Below, piece by piece: positions 1 to 7,560 of a stretch of 12,214 nt of DNA. How positions within the stretch are numbered: position 1 is the first letter of the stretch; each line of letters begins with the position of its first letter. A program made the position numbers and the translations under genes. The DNA is taken from assembly GCA_029779995.1 (NCBI GenBank), contig JAKOZM010000174.1:1-12214 (forward strand), in the 5' to 3' direction. The stretch is from Actinomycetes bacterium (lineage in GTDB: Bacteria; Actinomycetota; Actinomycetes; S36-B12; UBA10799). Below the pieces are notes generated by a model that saw only the letters and a list, made by a program, of their open reading frames with translations, was not told where the DNA came from and did not search any database.

Positions 1-2
1 TG

Positions 3-698
3 GTTGCCCAGGACCGCCCGGAGGCCCCGGATGAGGATTTTCGGGCGGCGCGGGCCAAACGCGGCCTACACATCTCGGATCTGGGCAACGGGTTGTACCG
101 CGTCGATGGGCATCTGGATCAGGTGGCCGGTGCCCGGCTGCGCGACGCCCTGGCTTCGTTCACCGACCCGCCGGCTGTGGGTGATGACCGCACGCCGAGC
201 CAGCGGCTGGCCGATGCGTTGGATGATCTGGTCAGCGCGGCGCAGGCGAACACGAAACCCCTCGGGGTCAGCGGGGTGACGGTGCTGGTCGACGCCGAAC
301 AGCTGCCGGAGGGTGTCGGGGCGCGGCTGGAGGATGGCACTCTGCTGGGCCGGGACAGTTTCGGACTGCTGGCTTGTTCGGCGGTGGTGTCGGTGATCCT
401 GGGGGTGCGCCGGGCGGACACGTTCGTCCCGCTGGCGTTGGGCCGCACGCAGCGCCGCGCCAGTCATGCGCAGTGGGCGGCGCTGACCGCGCGGGATCGG
501 GGGTGTGTGCGCTGCGGGCGGGCGGCCCGCGGCTGTCATGCCCACCACATCGTGGCGTGGGCCGCGGGTGGGCGCACCGACGTCGATGCGATGTGTCTGC
601 TGTGCCCACGGTGTCACGGCGATCTGCACAACGGCCGGTTCACCATCGAGATGGTCGGCGGCATCCCGCGATGTGTGGCCGTGCGGCGAAGAACCTGA
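3..698 (+). CDS. DUF222/13E12-type HNH endonuclease domain protein (5' partial)
   Basis: The gene is cut by the left edge. The reading frame is open from base 3, so the first internal TTG or ATG is not its start; 231 residues are visible. The C-terminal 70 or so residues are an HNH zinc-binding nuclease fold: a CxxC pair (about C168 and C171), then a His-Ala-His-His-Ile-Val stretch near 179-184, a Gly-Gly turn, and a closing LCPRCH...LH block (C201, C204, H205, H209). The upstream part fits the helical DUF222 domain that precedes HNH in the actinobacterial 13E12 family. These proteins are usually multicopy and are often linked to repeats. Their cellular role and natural target are not established. 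The central Asn of the HNH signature appears as Ala here (Asp-Val-Asp-Ala-Met), so catalysis is uncertain. Family assignment is firm; activity is inference. Confidence 0.85.
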   Translation, partial: VAQDRPEAPDEDFRAARAKRGLHISDLGNGLYRVDGHLDQVAGARLRDALASFTDPPAVGDDRTPSQRLADALDDLVSAAQANTKPLGVSGVTVLVDAEQLPEGVGARLEDGTLLGRDSFGLLACSAVVSVILGVRRADTFVPLALGRTQRRASHAQWAALTARDRGCVRCGRAARGCHAHHIVAWAAGGRTDVDAMCLLCPRCHGDLHNGRFTIEMVGGIPRCVAVRRRT

Positions 699-718
699 GC
701 CGGCCCACACGGGCCGGC
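699..718 (+). terminator. GC hairpin directly after the HNH gene
   Basis: A perfect 8-bp inverted repeat (GCCGGCCC / GGGCCGGC) with a 4-nt ACAC loop begins on the base after the HNH stop codon. It lies in the 62-bp gap between two convergent genes. It lacks a T-tract, which is common for actinobacterial terminators, so it is a probable rather than proven terminator. Being symmetric, it could also act on minus-strand transcripts of the hydrolase gene. Confidence 0.6.
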
Positions 719-760
719 CAGACGCCCAGCGTCAGCACAGCGGCACTGTCGCGGCCTTGG

Positions 761-2296
761 CTATGACGTGGACACCGCCGGCAGCGGCTCAGACACGACC
801 TCGTCGCGGGCGACCTCGCGCACCTCCAACAGTTTCTGGATCCGGTCCGCTTCAGCACCATCACCCAGCGCCGCGGCCAGGATGTGTGTGAGGTCCGCGC
901 GGTAGTCGTGACCGATGGAATGGAACTGTCCGGACTGCTGCTGGGCGGCATAGGCGAGGTCGAAGATCACCTGCCACCACGTGATGACAGGCATCCAGGC
1001 CATGTCACCGGGGACGTTGCGTCCGCGCGGATGCCGCAGCCAGTACGGGTCGCGATAGGCCAGTTCACCGTCCCAGCGGGTCACCGGATCGGCATCGTGA
1101 TCGACGAACCACAGTTGTCCCTGCTCGAAGCCCGTGAGTTGCTGGCAGCGGTCGAGGTGAACCACGTTCGGGCAGTTCAGAAGGTCGTTGCGCAATGACG
1201 GTCCGCCGGGAGTGCCGACGCAGACCACGGTGTCCACACCACTCACTCGGCCATGATCATCCACGCGGGGCGGGGCGAGCTGCAGCGCTTCCTGCGCCAC
1301 CCGTGCACCCAGGCTCTCGCCGTACATCAGGACTGTGCCGGTCGCGCGCTCGGCGATCCGGTCCAGCAGCAGCCGTTGGGTGCGGGCGCCAAGAGCTACC
1401 CGGCGCAAGGAGAGCATGGATGGCAGCACGCCGTACTGCACGACGACGCTGGCCACATCACCGCGGGTAATGCACTCGATCGCGTCGGCCGCGACATAGT
1501 CGGCGTACCCGGACCCCGCAGGACTCATGATCAGCAGAGTGGACCGGTCGAACCCGCCCAGGCGCTCGAGTTCGGCGATCGCGAGGTCGACGCGCGATTC
1601 CACCGTGTCGGCGCTGTGCAGGCCGATGTAGACGCGGATCGGCTCCATTGCCGGCTCGCCGAGGGTCGCGATCTCCTCGGCGGGAGTGCGCAGCGACACG
1701 AACCGCCTGCCGTCACGGGCCAGGGTGCCGTAAGGGACCTGGGAGGCCGGACCGCCCGACACGTAGGGGTTGTCGGGGGCCTCGCGCAGCGCCGGATCGG
1801 CCCGGTTACCCACTTCCCGCAGCTTGGCCAACTCCCACTGGGCTCCGGCATATCCGACAGCGGCCAAGGCACCGGCCGCGCCCAGACCGACAGCGCTACC
1901 CCACAGGGCTCGCGAGCCTCCCCGGCGCGCCGCGATGGCTCCGCCCGCAGCCAGGCTGCCCGCAACCGCCCACCGCGGCAAGTGCCCGACGAGTATTCCG
2001 GCGGCGACGCCGGCAGCCACCGCCCGCGGGGTGTCCTGCGGACGCGCCTGCCAGTCAGGGTATGCCCCGCGCTGGGCCTTCACATGGCGGCTGCCACGCC
2101 ACACCCCTAGCGCCAACGCGGCCGGCAGCGCCCACTTGGGCGTCGGCACGTTCGCCACCGGAGTGGCAGCCAGAGCAACGGTCCCCACGCACGCTCCGGT
2201 TACCAGCGCCTGCTGCGTCGTGCCGCGCGGCACCAGGGTGGGACGCAACGACTCCACGGCGGCGGCCGCGACAGCGATGATTCCAACGCGATTCAC
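761..2296 (-). CDS. Membrane-anchored alpha/beta hydrolase (Abhydrolase_9 family)
   Basis: A 511-residue protein. The first 150 or so residues are hydrophobic, Ala/Gly/Val-rich and probably form four or five membrane helices (roughly 5-16, 27-50, 55-66, 90-124 and 130-151), matching the N-terminal Abhydrolase_9_N region. The rest is an alpha/beta hydrolase domain with the nucleophile elbow Gly-Glu-Ser-Leu-Gly (Ser328). An Asp-rich DHDAD segment near 399-403 and a Gly-His-Asp-Tyr-Arg motif (His463) are candidates for the acid and base. The family is widespread in actinobacteria, but its substrate is not established; an ester or lipid substrate at the membrane is inference. The GTG start is chosen because it begins the hydrophobic region and has a GAAAAT hexamer 6 nt upstream. 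The gene is monocistronic, convergent with the HNH gene and divergent from the pterin dehydratase gene. Confidence 0.88.
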   Translation of the reverse strand: MNRVGIIAVAAAAVESLRPTLVPRGTTQQALVTGACVGTVALAATPVANVPTPKWALPAALALGVWRGSRHVKAQRGAYPDWQARPQDTPRAVAAGVAAGILVGHLPRWAVAGSLAAGGAIAARRGGSRALWGSAVGLGAAGALAAVGYAGAQWELAKLREVGNRADPALREAPDNPYVSGGPASQVPYGTLARDGRRFVSLRTPAEEIATLGEPAMEPIRVYIGLHSADTVESRVDLAIAELERLGGFDRSTLLIMSPAGSGYADYVAADAIECITRGDVASVVVQYGVLPSMLSLRRVALGARTQRLLLDRIAERATGTVLMYGESLGARVAQEALQLAPPRVDDHGRVSGVDTVVCVGTPGGPSLRNDLLNCPNVVHLDRCQQLTGFEQGQLWFVDHDADPVTRWDGELAYRDPYWLRHPRGRNVPGDMAWMPVITWWQVIFDLAYAAQQQSGQFHSIGHDYRADLTHILAAALGDGAEADRIQKLLEVREVARDEVVSEPLPAVSTS

Positions 2297-2302
2297 GGTT
2301 CC

Positions 2303-2308
2303 ATTTTC
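2303..2308 (-). promoter_or_regulatory. Possible -10 element of the hydrolase gene
   Basis: On the minus strand GAAAAT is followed by 6 nt and then the GTG start, the spacing expected for a leaderless transcript. The first base departs from TANNNT and no convincing -35 is seen. Confidence 0.25.
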
Positions 2309-2428
2309 GCCCCGCCACGAACAGCGCGTCGCGGCGGCGCCGCAGATTCATCCTGTCCAGCGCGTTTCGGCAGTTGTTGCTGCGACACGCCGCGCGCAAT
2401 CGCACCTTCCGCCCAATCCGCAATCAAC

Positions 2429-2458
2429 TTGCCTGAACCCGACCAGGGACGGCAACGT
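2429..2458 (+). promoter_or_regulatory. Possible promoter of the pterin dehydratase-WYL operon
   Basis: TTGCCT (2429-2434) is followed by an 18-nt spacer and CAACGT (2453-2458), which ends 7 nt before the GTG start. No good Shine-Dalgarno lies near the GTG, so a leaderless mRNA is plausible. The rest of the 169-bp divergent gap (2297-2465) shows no gene. Confidence 0.35.
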
Positions 2459-2465
2459 TACGTCC

Positions 2466-2750
2466 GTGAGCGAGCAACTCAGTGAGGAAGAGGTGCGGGT
2501 GGCCCTGCAAAGCCTGCCGCAGTGGTCCGGGGACAGCCAGTCGCTGCGGCGCAGTGTCACGTTCACCAGCTTCGAGGCCGGTATTGCTGCCGTCGTCGCC
2601 GTCGGGCAGGCAGCTGAGCGTGCCAACCACCACCCCGACATCGATATCCGCTGGCGCACTGTGACCTTCACGCTGACCACCCATTCAGTGGGCGCGCTGA
2701 CCCACCAGGACGTGGCGCTGGCGCGGCAGATCGATGAGCTCATGCCATGA
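2466..2750 (+). CDS. Pterin-4a-carbinolamine dehydratase
   Basis: A 94-residue protein of the usual PCD/DCoH size. It dehydrates 4a-hydroxytetrahydropterin, the by-product of pterin-dependent aromatic amino acid hydroxylases, to the quinonoid form. The family signature is complete: Glu-Arg-Ala-Asn-His-His-Pro, five residues, Trp, nine residues, His, eight residues, Asp. The His-His pair and the later His are the catalytic set. The frame stays open far upstream, but GTG at 2466 begins the typical Ser-Glu-Gln-Leu-Ser-Glu-Glu-Glu N-terminus, and upstream translation would run antisense through the hydrolase gene. Its stop overlaps the next gene's start as ATGA, so it is coupled to the WYL regulators. 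No aromatic hydroxylase gene is in the window, so its physiological partner is unknown. Some PCD proteins also act as transcription cofactors or in molybdopterin-related metabolism; nothing here decides among these. Confidence 0.9.
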   Translation: MSEQLSEEEVRVALQSLPQWSGDSQSLRRSVTFTSFEAGIAAVVAVGQAAERANHHPDIDIRWRTVTFTLTTHSVGALTHQDVALARQIDELMP

Positions 2751-3562
2751 GCACCCGCAAGGCGATCGACCGGCTGATCGACGTGGCGCTGGCCCTGACG
2801 AACGCCGGCCGTGTCGGACTGACCACACCCACTCTGCTGGAGCGGGTGGGCTACTCAGCCGACGAAGCCGGAAAGCGGGCACTCATCCGCGACCTCGACG
2901 ATCTGCGCGGCATCGGCCTCGAGATCGACAACGCCGCCCAGGCGGGCGAGGACGCACGCTATGTTCTGCGCCCCGGCGATGTCCGGCTTCGCCTGGAGTT
3001 CACGCCCGAGCAGCGCACCGCCCTGATGGCCGCCCTGGCCACCGGGCGCGACACGGTGAGCGTCGATGAGACGCCCCTGCCCGTCGACCTGAACCGCGTA
3101 CAGGAGGCGGTGCGCAGCCGCTGTCTCATGAGCTTTCACTACAACGGCACGCGCCGCCGGATGGACCCATACTCCTACCGATGGTTTCGCCGGGATGTCC
3201 TCGTGCAGGGCCGCGACCGAGGCGACGGCGTCGTCAAGAGCTTCTCGGTGAGTCGCATGCTGGACCTGGAGATCCTCAGCCCCGGCAGCGCGGAGGTTCC
3301 GCCCGAGGCGGTCGCCCCGAGCCTGGACCCCGTGACCTGGCAGGTCGATCCTGCGGTGCAGGCGCAGTTGTGGTGCCCCGCCTTCACCGACGATGTACAA
3401 GCGCTGCTCGGCGGGACCGTGAAGGGTGACAGGGTTGAAGTGATGGTCACCAACCGCCTGGTGTTCTTCGCACGGCTTTTTGAACTGGGTTCGCGGGCTC
3501 GCCTGGACGGACCGCCTGAACTGCGCGCAGACCTGCGGGCGAGACTGCAGGCGGTCCTGTGA
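2747..3562 (+). CDS. WYL-domain transcriptional regulator, PafB-like
   Basis: A 271-residue protein that starts Ser-Thr-Arg-Lys-Ala-Ile-Asp-Arg-Leu, like PafB, with an N-terminal winged-helix region (about 1-75) including an Arg-Asp-Leu-Asp-Asp-Leu-Arg segment. A WYL domain follows at about 118-180: Arg-Ser-Arg near 123-125, Phe-His-Tyr-Asn-Gly at 130-134, then Phe-Ser-Val-Ser-Arg at 166-170. PafB and PafC jointly activate DNA-damage genes in mycobacteria, the WYL domain sensing nucleic acid. Oddities: it is about 60 residues shorter than mycobacterial PafB, and the Trp-Tyr-Leu position reads Asp-Val-Leu (150-152). Overlaps of ATGA with the gene before and GTGA with the gene after show coupled translation. 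WYL-family assignment is firm. PafB orthology is inference, because the usual neighbours (proteasome, pafA and tat genes) are absent. Confidence 0.8.
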   Translation: MSTRKAIDRLIDVALALTNAGRVGLTTPTLLERVGYSADEAGKRALIRDLDDLRGIGLEIDNAAQAGEDARYVLRPGDVRLRLEFTPEQRTALMAALATGRDTVSVDETPLPVDLNRVQEAVRSRCLMSFHYNGTRRRMDPYSYRWFRRDVLVQGRDRGDGVVKSFSVSRMLDLEILSPGSAEVPPEAVAPSLDPVTWQVDPAVQAQLWCPAFTDDVQALLGGTVKGDRVEVMVTNRLVFFARLFELGSRARLDGPPELRADLRARLQAVL

Positions 3563-4500
3563 GACTCACAAAGGCGGCTGAGGCGTTCGCCCGACTGTCG
3601 ACCGTGCTGAACCTCCTCCACGCCCATCCCGCTGGACTGCGCCTGGACTACCTCGCTGGCCAGGTCGGGATCCCGCCGGAAGCCCTGCGCGCAGAGCTGC
3701 TCACTTACTACAGCGCCGACACCCTGTCGGTGCGCCCCGACATCCTGGTCTTCATGTCCGCGGGGGGCGATGAGGACGATCCGGCCTCCGCCGAGGTCGT
3801 CAAAGTGGTCACTGACAGGCCGAGCGCCGAGCTGGGGGTCGAGCTGATGAGCCCCGAGCAATGGCTGCGCGCCTACGAGGTGGCCTCCTGGATGGCCGAC
3901 ATGTCCCCCGACGATGGGGCGCTGGCCGACGCGGTCACGATCATCGGTGAGCGCATCCTCAGCGGCCGGGTGGACCGCCCGGACAGCGCGATCGGCGCGC
4001 GCGTCTCGACCGCGATCCGCGACCGCCGCTACTTGGACCTGTCCTACTCCCGGGCCTGGCAGCCCGGTGTTGTGCAGCGTCACGTCAAGCCGCTGCGGCT
4101 GGTGCAGACCGCGCGCGGCTGGGAACTCGATGCGCTACTCGAGGACGATGTGCGCACTTTCCTGATCGACCGGATGCGCGACGCGGTGATCAGCGATCGG
4201 AGGTTCGAGACTCCGCCGGACATCGACGCGGCGCTGGCAGCACACCGGCAGGTGACGACGTTGAGGCTCAACCTCCCGCAGAGATACGAGTGGGTGGTGG
4301 GCCGGTACGCCGAACGGAGCACCGTGATCGCGCAGGATCTCGAAGACGTGACCATCGAAGCGGACCTGCTGCCCCCGGTGGCCGACCGGGTGGGCCTGAT
4401 CCTCGTGACCGCCCCCGGGGCGTTCGTGATCGAGCCCAACGAACTCAACGAATCCAGGCCCCGAATGGCCCGTCTGCTGTGGGAGCATCACGGCCTTTAG
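3559..4500 (+). CDS. WYL-domain transcriptional regulator, PafC-like
   Basis: A 313-residue protein close to mycobacterial PafC in length. An N-terminal helix-turn-helix region (about 5-60, including Val-Gly-Ile-Pro-Pro-Glu-Ala-Leu) is followed by a helical middle and a WYL domain at about 150-215. In that domain Asp-Arg-Arg-Tyr-Leu-Asp-Leu-Ser-Tyr is followed by Gly-Trp-Glu-Leu (Trp188-Glu-Leu190, in place of Trp-Tyr-Leu) and Phe-Leu-Ile-Asp-Arg-Met. The C-terminal WCX-like part spans roughly 230-313. The GTG start overlaps the previous stop as GTGA, so the two WYL proteins are probably made in equal amount and work as a pair, as PafB and PafC do. It ends 46 bp before cysK and read-through into cysK is possible. 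The regulon is unknown; a DNA-damage role is inference from family resemblance. Confidence 0.8.
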   Translation: MRLTKAAEAFARLSTVLNLLHAHPAGLRLDYLAGQVGIPPEALRAELLTYYSADTLSVRPDILVFMSAGGDEDDPASAEVVKVVTDRPSAELGVELMSPEQWLRAYEVASWMADMSPDDGALADAVTIIGERILSGRVDRPDSAIGARVSTAIRDRRYLDLSYSRAWQPGVVQRHVKPLRLVQTARGWELDALLEDDVRTFLIDRMRDAVISDRRFETPPDIDAALAAHRQVTTLRLNLPQRYEWVVGRYAERSTVIAQDLEDVTIEADLLPPVADRVGLILVTAPGAFVIEPNELNESRPRMARLLWEHHGL

Positions 4501-4512
4501 CCAACCAGGTGG

Positions 4513-4540
4513 TTGCGCATTTCGAAATCTCCTCCAAACT
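4513..4540 (+). promoter_or_regulatory. Possible cysK promoter with an internal palindrome
   Basis: TTGCGC (4513-4518), a 16-nt spacer and CAAACT (4535-4540) end 6 nt before the cysK ATG. No Shine-Dalgarno is evident. A perfect 10-bp palindrome, ATTTCGAAAT (4519-4528), lies exactly between the two hexamers, where a repressor could block polymerase. Both calls are inference from sequence pattern. Confidence 0.35.
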
Positions 4541-4546
4541 GGACAT

Positions 4547-5479
4547 ATGCACATCGCGAACGACGTGACCGACCTGATCGGCAACACCCCCCTGGTCCGC
4601 CTCAACCGCATCACTGACGGCGCCCAGGCAACGGTCGCAGCGAAGCTGGAGTTCTACAACCCGGCGAACAGCGTCAAGGACCGGATCGGTGTGGCCATGA
4701 TCGACGCCGCCCAGGAAGCCGGTCAGATCGGGCCGGACACCGTGATCGTCGAGCCGACGAGCGGCAACACCGGCATCGCGCTGGCCATGGTCTGCGCCGC
4801 CCGCGGCATCAAGTGTGTGCTGACCATGCCCGAGACCATGAGTGTGGAGCGCCGGATGTTGCTGCGCGCCTTCGGGGCCGAGCTGATCCTGACCCCCGGC
4901 CCGGAGGGCATGGGCGGGGCGATCGCGAGGGCTGAGGGGCTGGCGAAGGAGCATGAGAACTACGTGATGCCCCAGCAGTTCGCCAACCCGGCCAACCCCG
5001 CGATCCACCGTGCAACAACCGCTGAGGAGGTATGGCGCGACACCGATGGCGAGGTCGACATCTTCGTGTCCGGCGTGGGCACCGGCGGCACGATCACCGG
5101 GGTCGGGCAGGTTCTGAAGGAGCGTAAGCCGGGTGTGCAGGTGATCGCGGTGGAGCCCTCGGCCTCACCGGTGCTGTCCGGCGGCGCCAAGGGACCTCAC
5201 CCCCTGCAGGGCATCGGGGCCGGTTTTGTGCCCGAAGTACTCGACACCGAGGTCTATGACGAGGTCATCCAGGTCGACAATGATGACGCAATGTCGACGG
5301 CCCGTCGGGCGGCCCGCGAGGAGGGCCTGCTGGTCGGGATCTCGTCGGGAGCTGCGCTGCGAGCGGCGATCGACGTGGCGCATCGTCCGGAGAACGCCGG
5401 CAAGCTGATCGTCGTGGTGATCCCATCCTTCGGCGAGCGGTACCTCAGCACAGCCCTCTTCGCCGACCTGGCAGGGTAG
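4547..5479 (+). CDS. cysK: Cysteine synthase A (O-acetylserine sulfhydrylase)
   Basis: Makes L-cysteine from O-acetyl-L-serine and sulfide, using pyridoxal phosphate (PLP), in the cytoplasm. At 310 residues it has the same length as mycobacterial CysK1. The PLP lysine is Lys44 in Asn-Ser-Val-Lys-Asp-Arg; the substrate loop Thr-Ser-Gly-Asn-Thr-Gly is at 71-76 with Asn74; the phosphate-binding Gly-Thr-Gly-Gly-Thr is at 178-182; the pyridine-contacting Ser266 lies in Gly-Ile-Ser-Ser-Gly-Ala-Ala. A [10 protein letters not shown] end is typical of CysK rather than CysM or cystathionine beta-synthase. The serine acetyltransferase that supplies its substrate is 1.2 kb away on the other strand, with the MFS gene between. 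The stop codon abuts the stop codon of that convergent MFS gene with no intervening base. Confidence 0.97.
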   Translation: MHIANDVTDLIGNTPLVRLNRITDGAQATVAAKLEFYNPANSVKDRIGVAMIDAAQEAGQIGPDTVIVEPTSGNTGIALAMVCAARGIKCVLTMPETMSVERRMLLRAFGAELILTPGPEGMGGAIARAEGLAKEHENYVMPQQFANPANPAIHRATTAEEVWRDTDGEVDIFVSGVGTGGTITGVGQVLKERKPGVQVIAVEPSASPVLSGGAKGPHPLQGIGAGFVPEVLDTEVYDEVIQVDNDDAMSTARRAAREEGLLVGISSGAALRAAIDVAHRPENAGKLIVVVIPSFGERYLSTALFADLAG

Positions 5480-6658
5480 TCAGGCGGGCACCGGCTCCGC
5501 GGCTCGCTCCAGGCGCCGCAGACCCGGCATCCGCACCCAGAAGATGATCCCAGCCAGACCCGCACATACCGCGCACAGGCCGAGGGCCAGCGATGGTCCG
5601 CGCGCGTCGATCCCCGCACCGCCCAACCACGATCCAGCGGACAAACCCAAAGAGATGGCAGCGGTCACCGAAGACAGGCTCTCGGTGAGCCGGGAGTCCG
5701 GGACCAGCCGTTCCACCAGCGCGAAGGCCCCCACCATCACGACCGAGACACTCAACCCGGCGACCAGCGCAATCCCCGCGTAGGCAACGGGGGTGGAGAC
5801 GGCCATCAGGGGCAGCAGGCTCACTGTGAGCGTCAGCGTGCCGATCCGCAGCTGCCTCGTGATGGGCCATTCCCGCTTGCGGCCGGCCAGGTAGAGCCCG
5901 CTCAGAAGGCTGCCCAGGCTGAACGAGGCCATGAGGACACCCACCCAGGCGGGATCGGTGGCCTCACCGAAAGCGACTGTTGACACCTGGTAGGTCCCGA
6001 AGACACCACCCACGCAAGCCATCACAGCCACCACGGCCGGCATACCCCGCTGCCGAACGGGATGACCCTGTTCGCGTTTCTTGGGGGCGAAGGCGGGCGG
6101 AGCGGTGGCACGCTGCACCGACAGCCACAGACCACCGATGACCAGCAGTGCGGCAGCGGTCAACACGGCCAGCACAGGTGAGACCGCCAAGGCGAGCATC
6201 GACGCAGCCAGCGGTCCAACGATGAGGGCGCCTTCGTCCAGAGCCGTTTCGAGCGCGAAGGCGCTGGTCCGCACCTGCGGATCGTCGACCATCTCGGTCC
6301 AGCGGGCACGGACCATGGATCCCATCATGGGCATACACGCGCCAGCCAGGGCAGCCACCGGGATCCACAGGGGACCGGAAACCAGCACCAAGATGACCAG
6401 GCAGGCGGCGTGGGCCACCACGAGCAGCGGCAGCACCCGGCTCTGCCCGAAGCGGTCAGCGGCCCTGGACCCGTACGGGGCGACCAGCGCCATGGCCAGC
6501 GTCTGCGCGCCGGTGACCGCTCCGGCCAGCGCGTAGGAACCTGTGCGGTCGACGACCAGCAAGGTGATGCCCAGCGTGACCATCGACATGGGGACACGAC
6601 CGAGTAGTCCCGCTGCCGTCATCGGCCGGGCGCCGGGGATCGCCAGCAGGCCACGCAT
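5480..6658 (-). CDS. MFS transporter, substrate unknown
   Basis: A 392-residue integral membrane protein with about twelve hydrophobic segments in a 6+6 arrangement. The halves are split by a charged loop near 180-205 (Ala-Pro-Lys-Lys-Arg-Glu-Gln-Gly). The first cytoplasmic loop carries the motif A-like Gly-Ser-Arg-Ala-Ala-Asp-Arg-Phe-Gly. This fits a drug/metabolite-type major facilitator. ATG at 6658 is preferred; a GTG 9 nt upstream (6667) is in frame and cannot be excluded. It lies 56 bp downstream of the serine acetyltransferase gene on the same strand and is probably the last gene of that operon. Position suggests export of a cysteine-pathway metabolite or a related compound, but nothing in the sequence identifies the substrate. 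Confidence 0.87.
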   Translation of the reverse strand: MRGLLAIPGARPMTAAGLLGRVPMSMVTLGITLLVVDRTGSYALAGAVTGAQTLAMALVAPYGSRAADRFGQSRVLPLLVVAHAACLVILVLVSGPLWIPVAALAGACMPMMGSMVRARWTEMVDDPQVRTSAFALETALDEGALIVGPLAASMLALAVSPVLAVLTAAALLVIGGLWLSVQRATAPPAFAPKKREQGHPVRQRGMPAVVAVMACVGGVFGTYQVSTVAFGEATDPAWVGVLMASFSLGSLLSGLYLAGRKREWPITRQLRIGTLTLTVSLLPLMAVSTPVAYAGIALVAGLSVSVVMVGAFALVERLVPDSRLTESLSSVTAAISLGLSAGSWLGGAGIDARGPSLALGLCAVCAGLAGIIFWVRMPGLRRLERAAEPVPA

Positions 6659-6671
6659 TGTCCGCACGCAA

Positions 6672-6681
6672 GGGTCTACCC
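6672..6681. repeat. Short inverted repeat upstream of the MFS gene
   Basis: GGGT-CT-ACCC is a 4-bp arm dyad in the 56-bp gap between the acetyltransferase stop and the MFS start. A second short dyad, CTGCT-TAC-AGCAG, lies just after it at about 6690-6702. Either could be a weak attenuator or an operator, or chance. Confidence 0.2.
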
Positions 6682-6714
6682 CAAAAGGCGCTGCTTACAG
6701 CAGACGAGCACGGA

Positions 6715-7560
6715 TCAGATGCCGCCGCCGTCGGTGAAACTCTCCACCTGGGTACGCGCCTGGGTGACATAACTGCCCGGCGGCAGATCGTGGGTCACCC
6801 ACACGCCACCACCGATGACAGAGCCGCGGCCCACGGTGATCCGTCCCAGAACAGTGGCCCCCGAGTAGATCGTGACGTCGTCCTCCACGATCGGATGCCG
6901 TGGCATCCCCTTGGGCACGCCGTCAAGCTTCTTGGCACCCAGGGTCACATGCTGGTAGAGCCGCACGTTGTCCCCGATGGTGGCCGTCTCGCCGATCACC
7001 ACTCCGGTGCCGTGGTCGATGAAGAAGCCCCCGCCGATGGCAGCCCCCGGATGGATGTCGATGCTGGTCTCCGCGCGCCCCAACTCACTGATCACCCGCG
7101 CGATGAACGGAGCGCCAAGGTCGTACAACGTATGCGCGAGCCGATGGTGCATCATCGCGTGGATCCCTGGATAACAAACCATGATCTCGGCGATGCTGCG
7201 TGCAGCGGGGTCACCCCGGTAGGCCATCTCGATGTCGGAATCCAACAGGTCGCGAAGCGCGGGCAGTGTCTGCGCGAACTGATCGACGATCTCATCAGCA
7301 TTGCGCGCGGTCTCGTTGCCCTGCGCACGCTGGAACTCAAGCTCCGTGGCGACCTCTCCTACGAGATTGCCCAGCGCCGACTCCAGACGTCGGCGCACGT
7401 ACCCGTTCACGTCGGGGCCGGCAGTTCCCAGCCGCTGCGGAAAGAGCGCCTTGATCAGGTGGTCCGTGACCTGGTTCAGGACCGCCCGCGACGGAATCTC
7501 ATGCACGTCGTACTGGCGCATCGCCGCCAGTTGGTCCAGCACTGCTTCGGTCGCCCTCAC
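6715..7560 (-). CDS. cysE: Serine O-acetyltransferase
   Basis: Transfers acetyl from acetyl-CoA to L-serine to give O-acetylserine, the first committed step to cysteine. 281 residues. An N-terminal helical domain (about 1-160) carries Ala-Leu-Phe-Pro and Ser-Asp-Ile-Glu-Met-Ala-Tyr-Arg-Gly-Asp-Pro-Ala; Tyr-Pro-Gly-Ile-His-Ala follows near 130-135. The C-terminal left-handed beta-helix has the catalytic pair Asp168 (Asp-Ile-His) and His183 (Asp-His-Gly-Thr-Gly), spaced 15 apart exactly like Asp143 and His158 of E. coli CysE. The long N-terminus places it with the EpsC/long-form enzymes. It ends Asp-Gly-Gly-Gly-Ile, an isoleucine tail of the type that inserts into CysK. The GTG start overlaps the stop of the YCII gene as GTGA. 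The MFS gene follows. Cysteine feedback inhibition is usual for the family but not visible here. Confidence 0.95.
   Translation of the reverse strand: MRATEAVLDQLAAMRQYDVHEIPSRAVLNQVTDHLIKALFPQRLGTAGPDVNGYVRRRLESALGNLVGEVATELEFQRAQGNETARNADEIVDQFAQTLPALRDLLDSDIEMAYRGDPAARSIAEIMVCYPGIHAMMHHRLAHTLYDLGAPFIARVISELGRAETSIDIHPGAAIGGGFFIDHGTGVVIGETATIGDNVRLYQHVTLGAKKLDGVPKGMPRHPIVEDDVTIYSGATVLGRITVGRGSVIGGGVWVTHDLPPGSYVTQARTQVESFTDGGGI

Noticed and set aside
1253..2110. A 285-codon plus-strand open frame inside the hydrolase gene
   Set aside because: Antisense to the Abhydrolase_9 gene; no domain seen.
1770..2465. Upstream extension of the pterin dehydratase frame
   Set aside because: It would add 232 residues antisense to the hydrolase gene; 94 residues from GTG 2466 matches the family.
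3175..4083. A 302-codon minus-strand open frame across both WYL genes
   Set aside because: Antisense to two coupled, recognisable genes; composition of a shadow frame.
2747..4500. Naming the WYL genes pafB and pafC outright
   Set aside because: Proteasome, pafA and tat neighbours are absent and the WYL signatures differ, so only PafB-like and PafC-like are supported.
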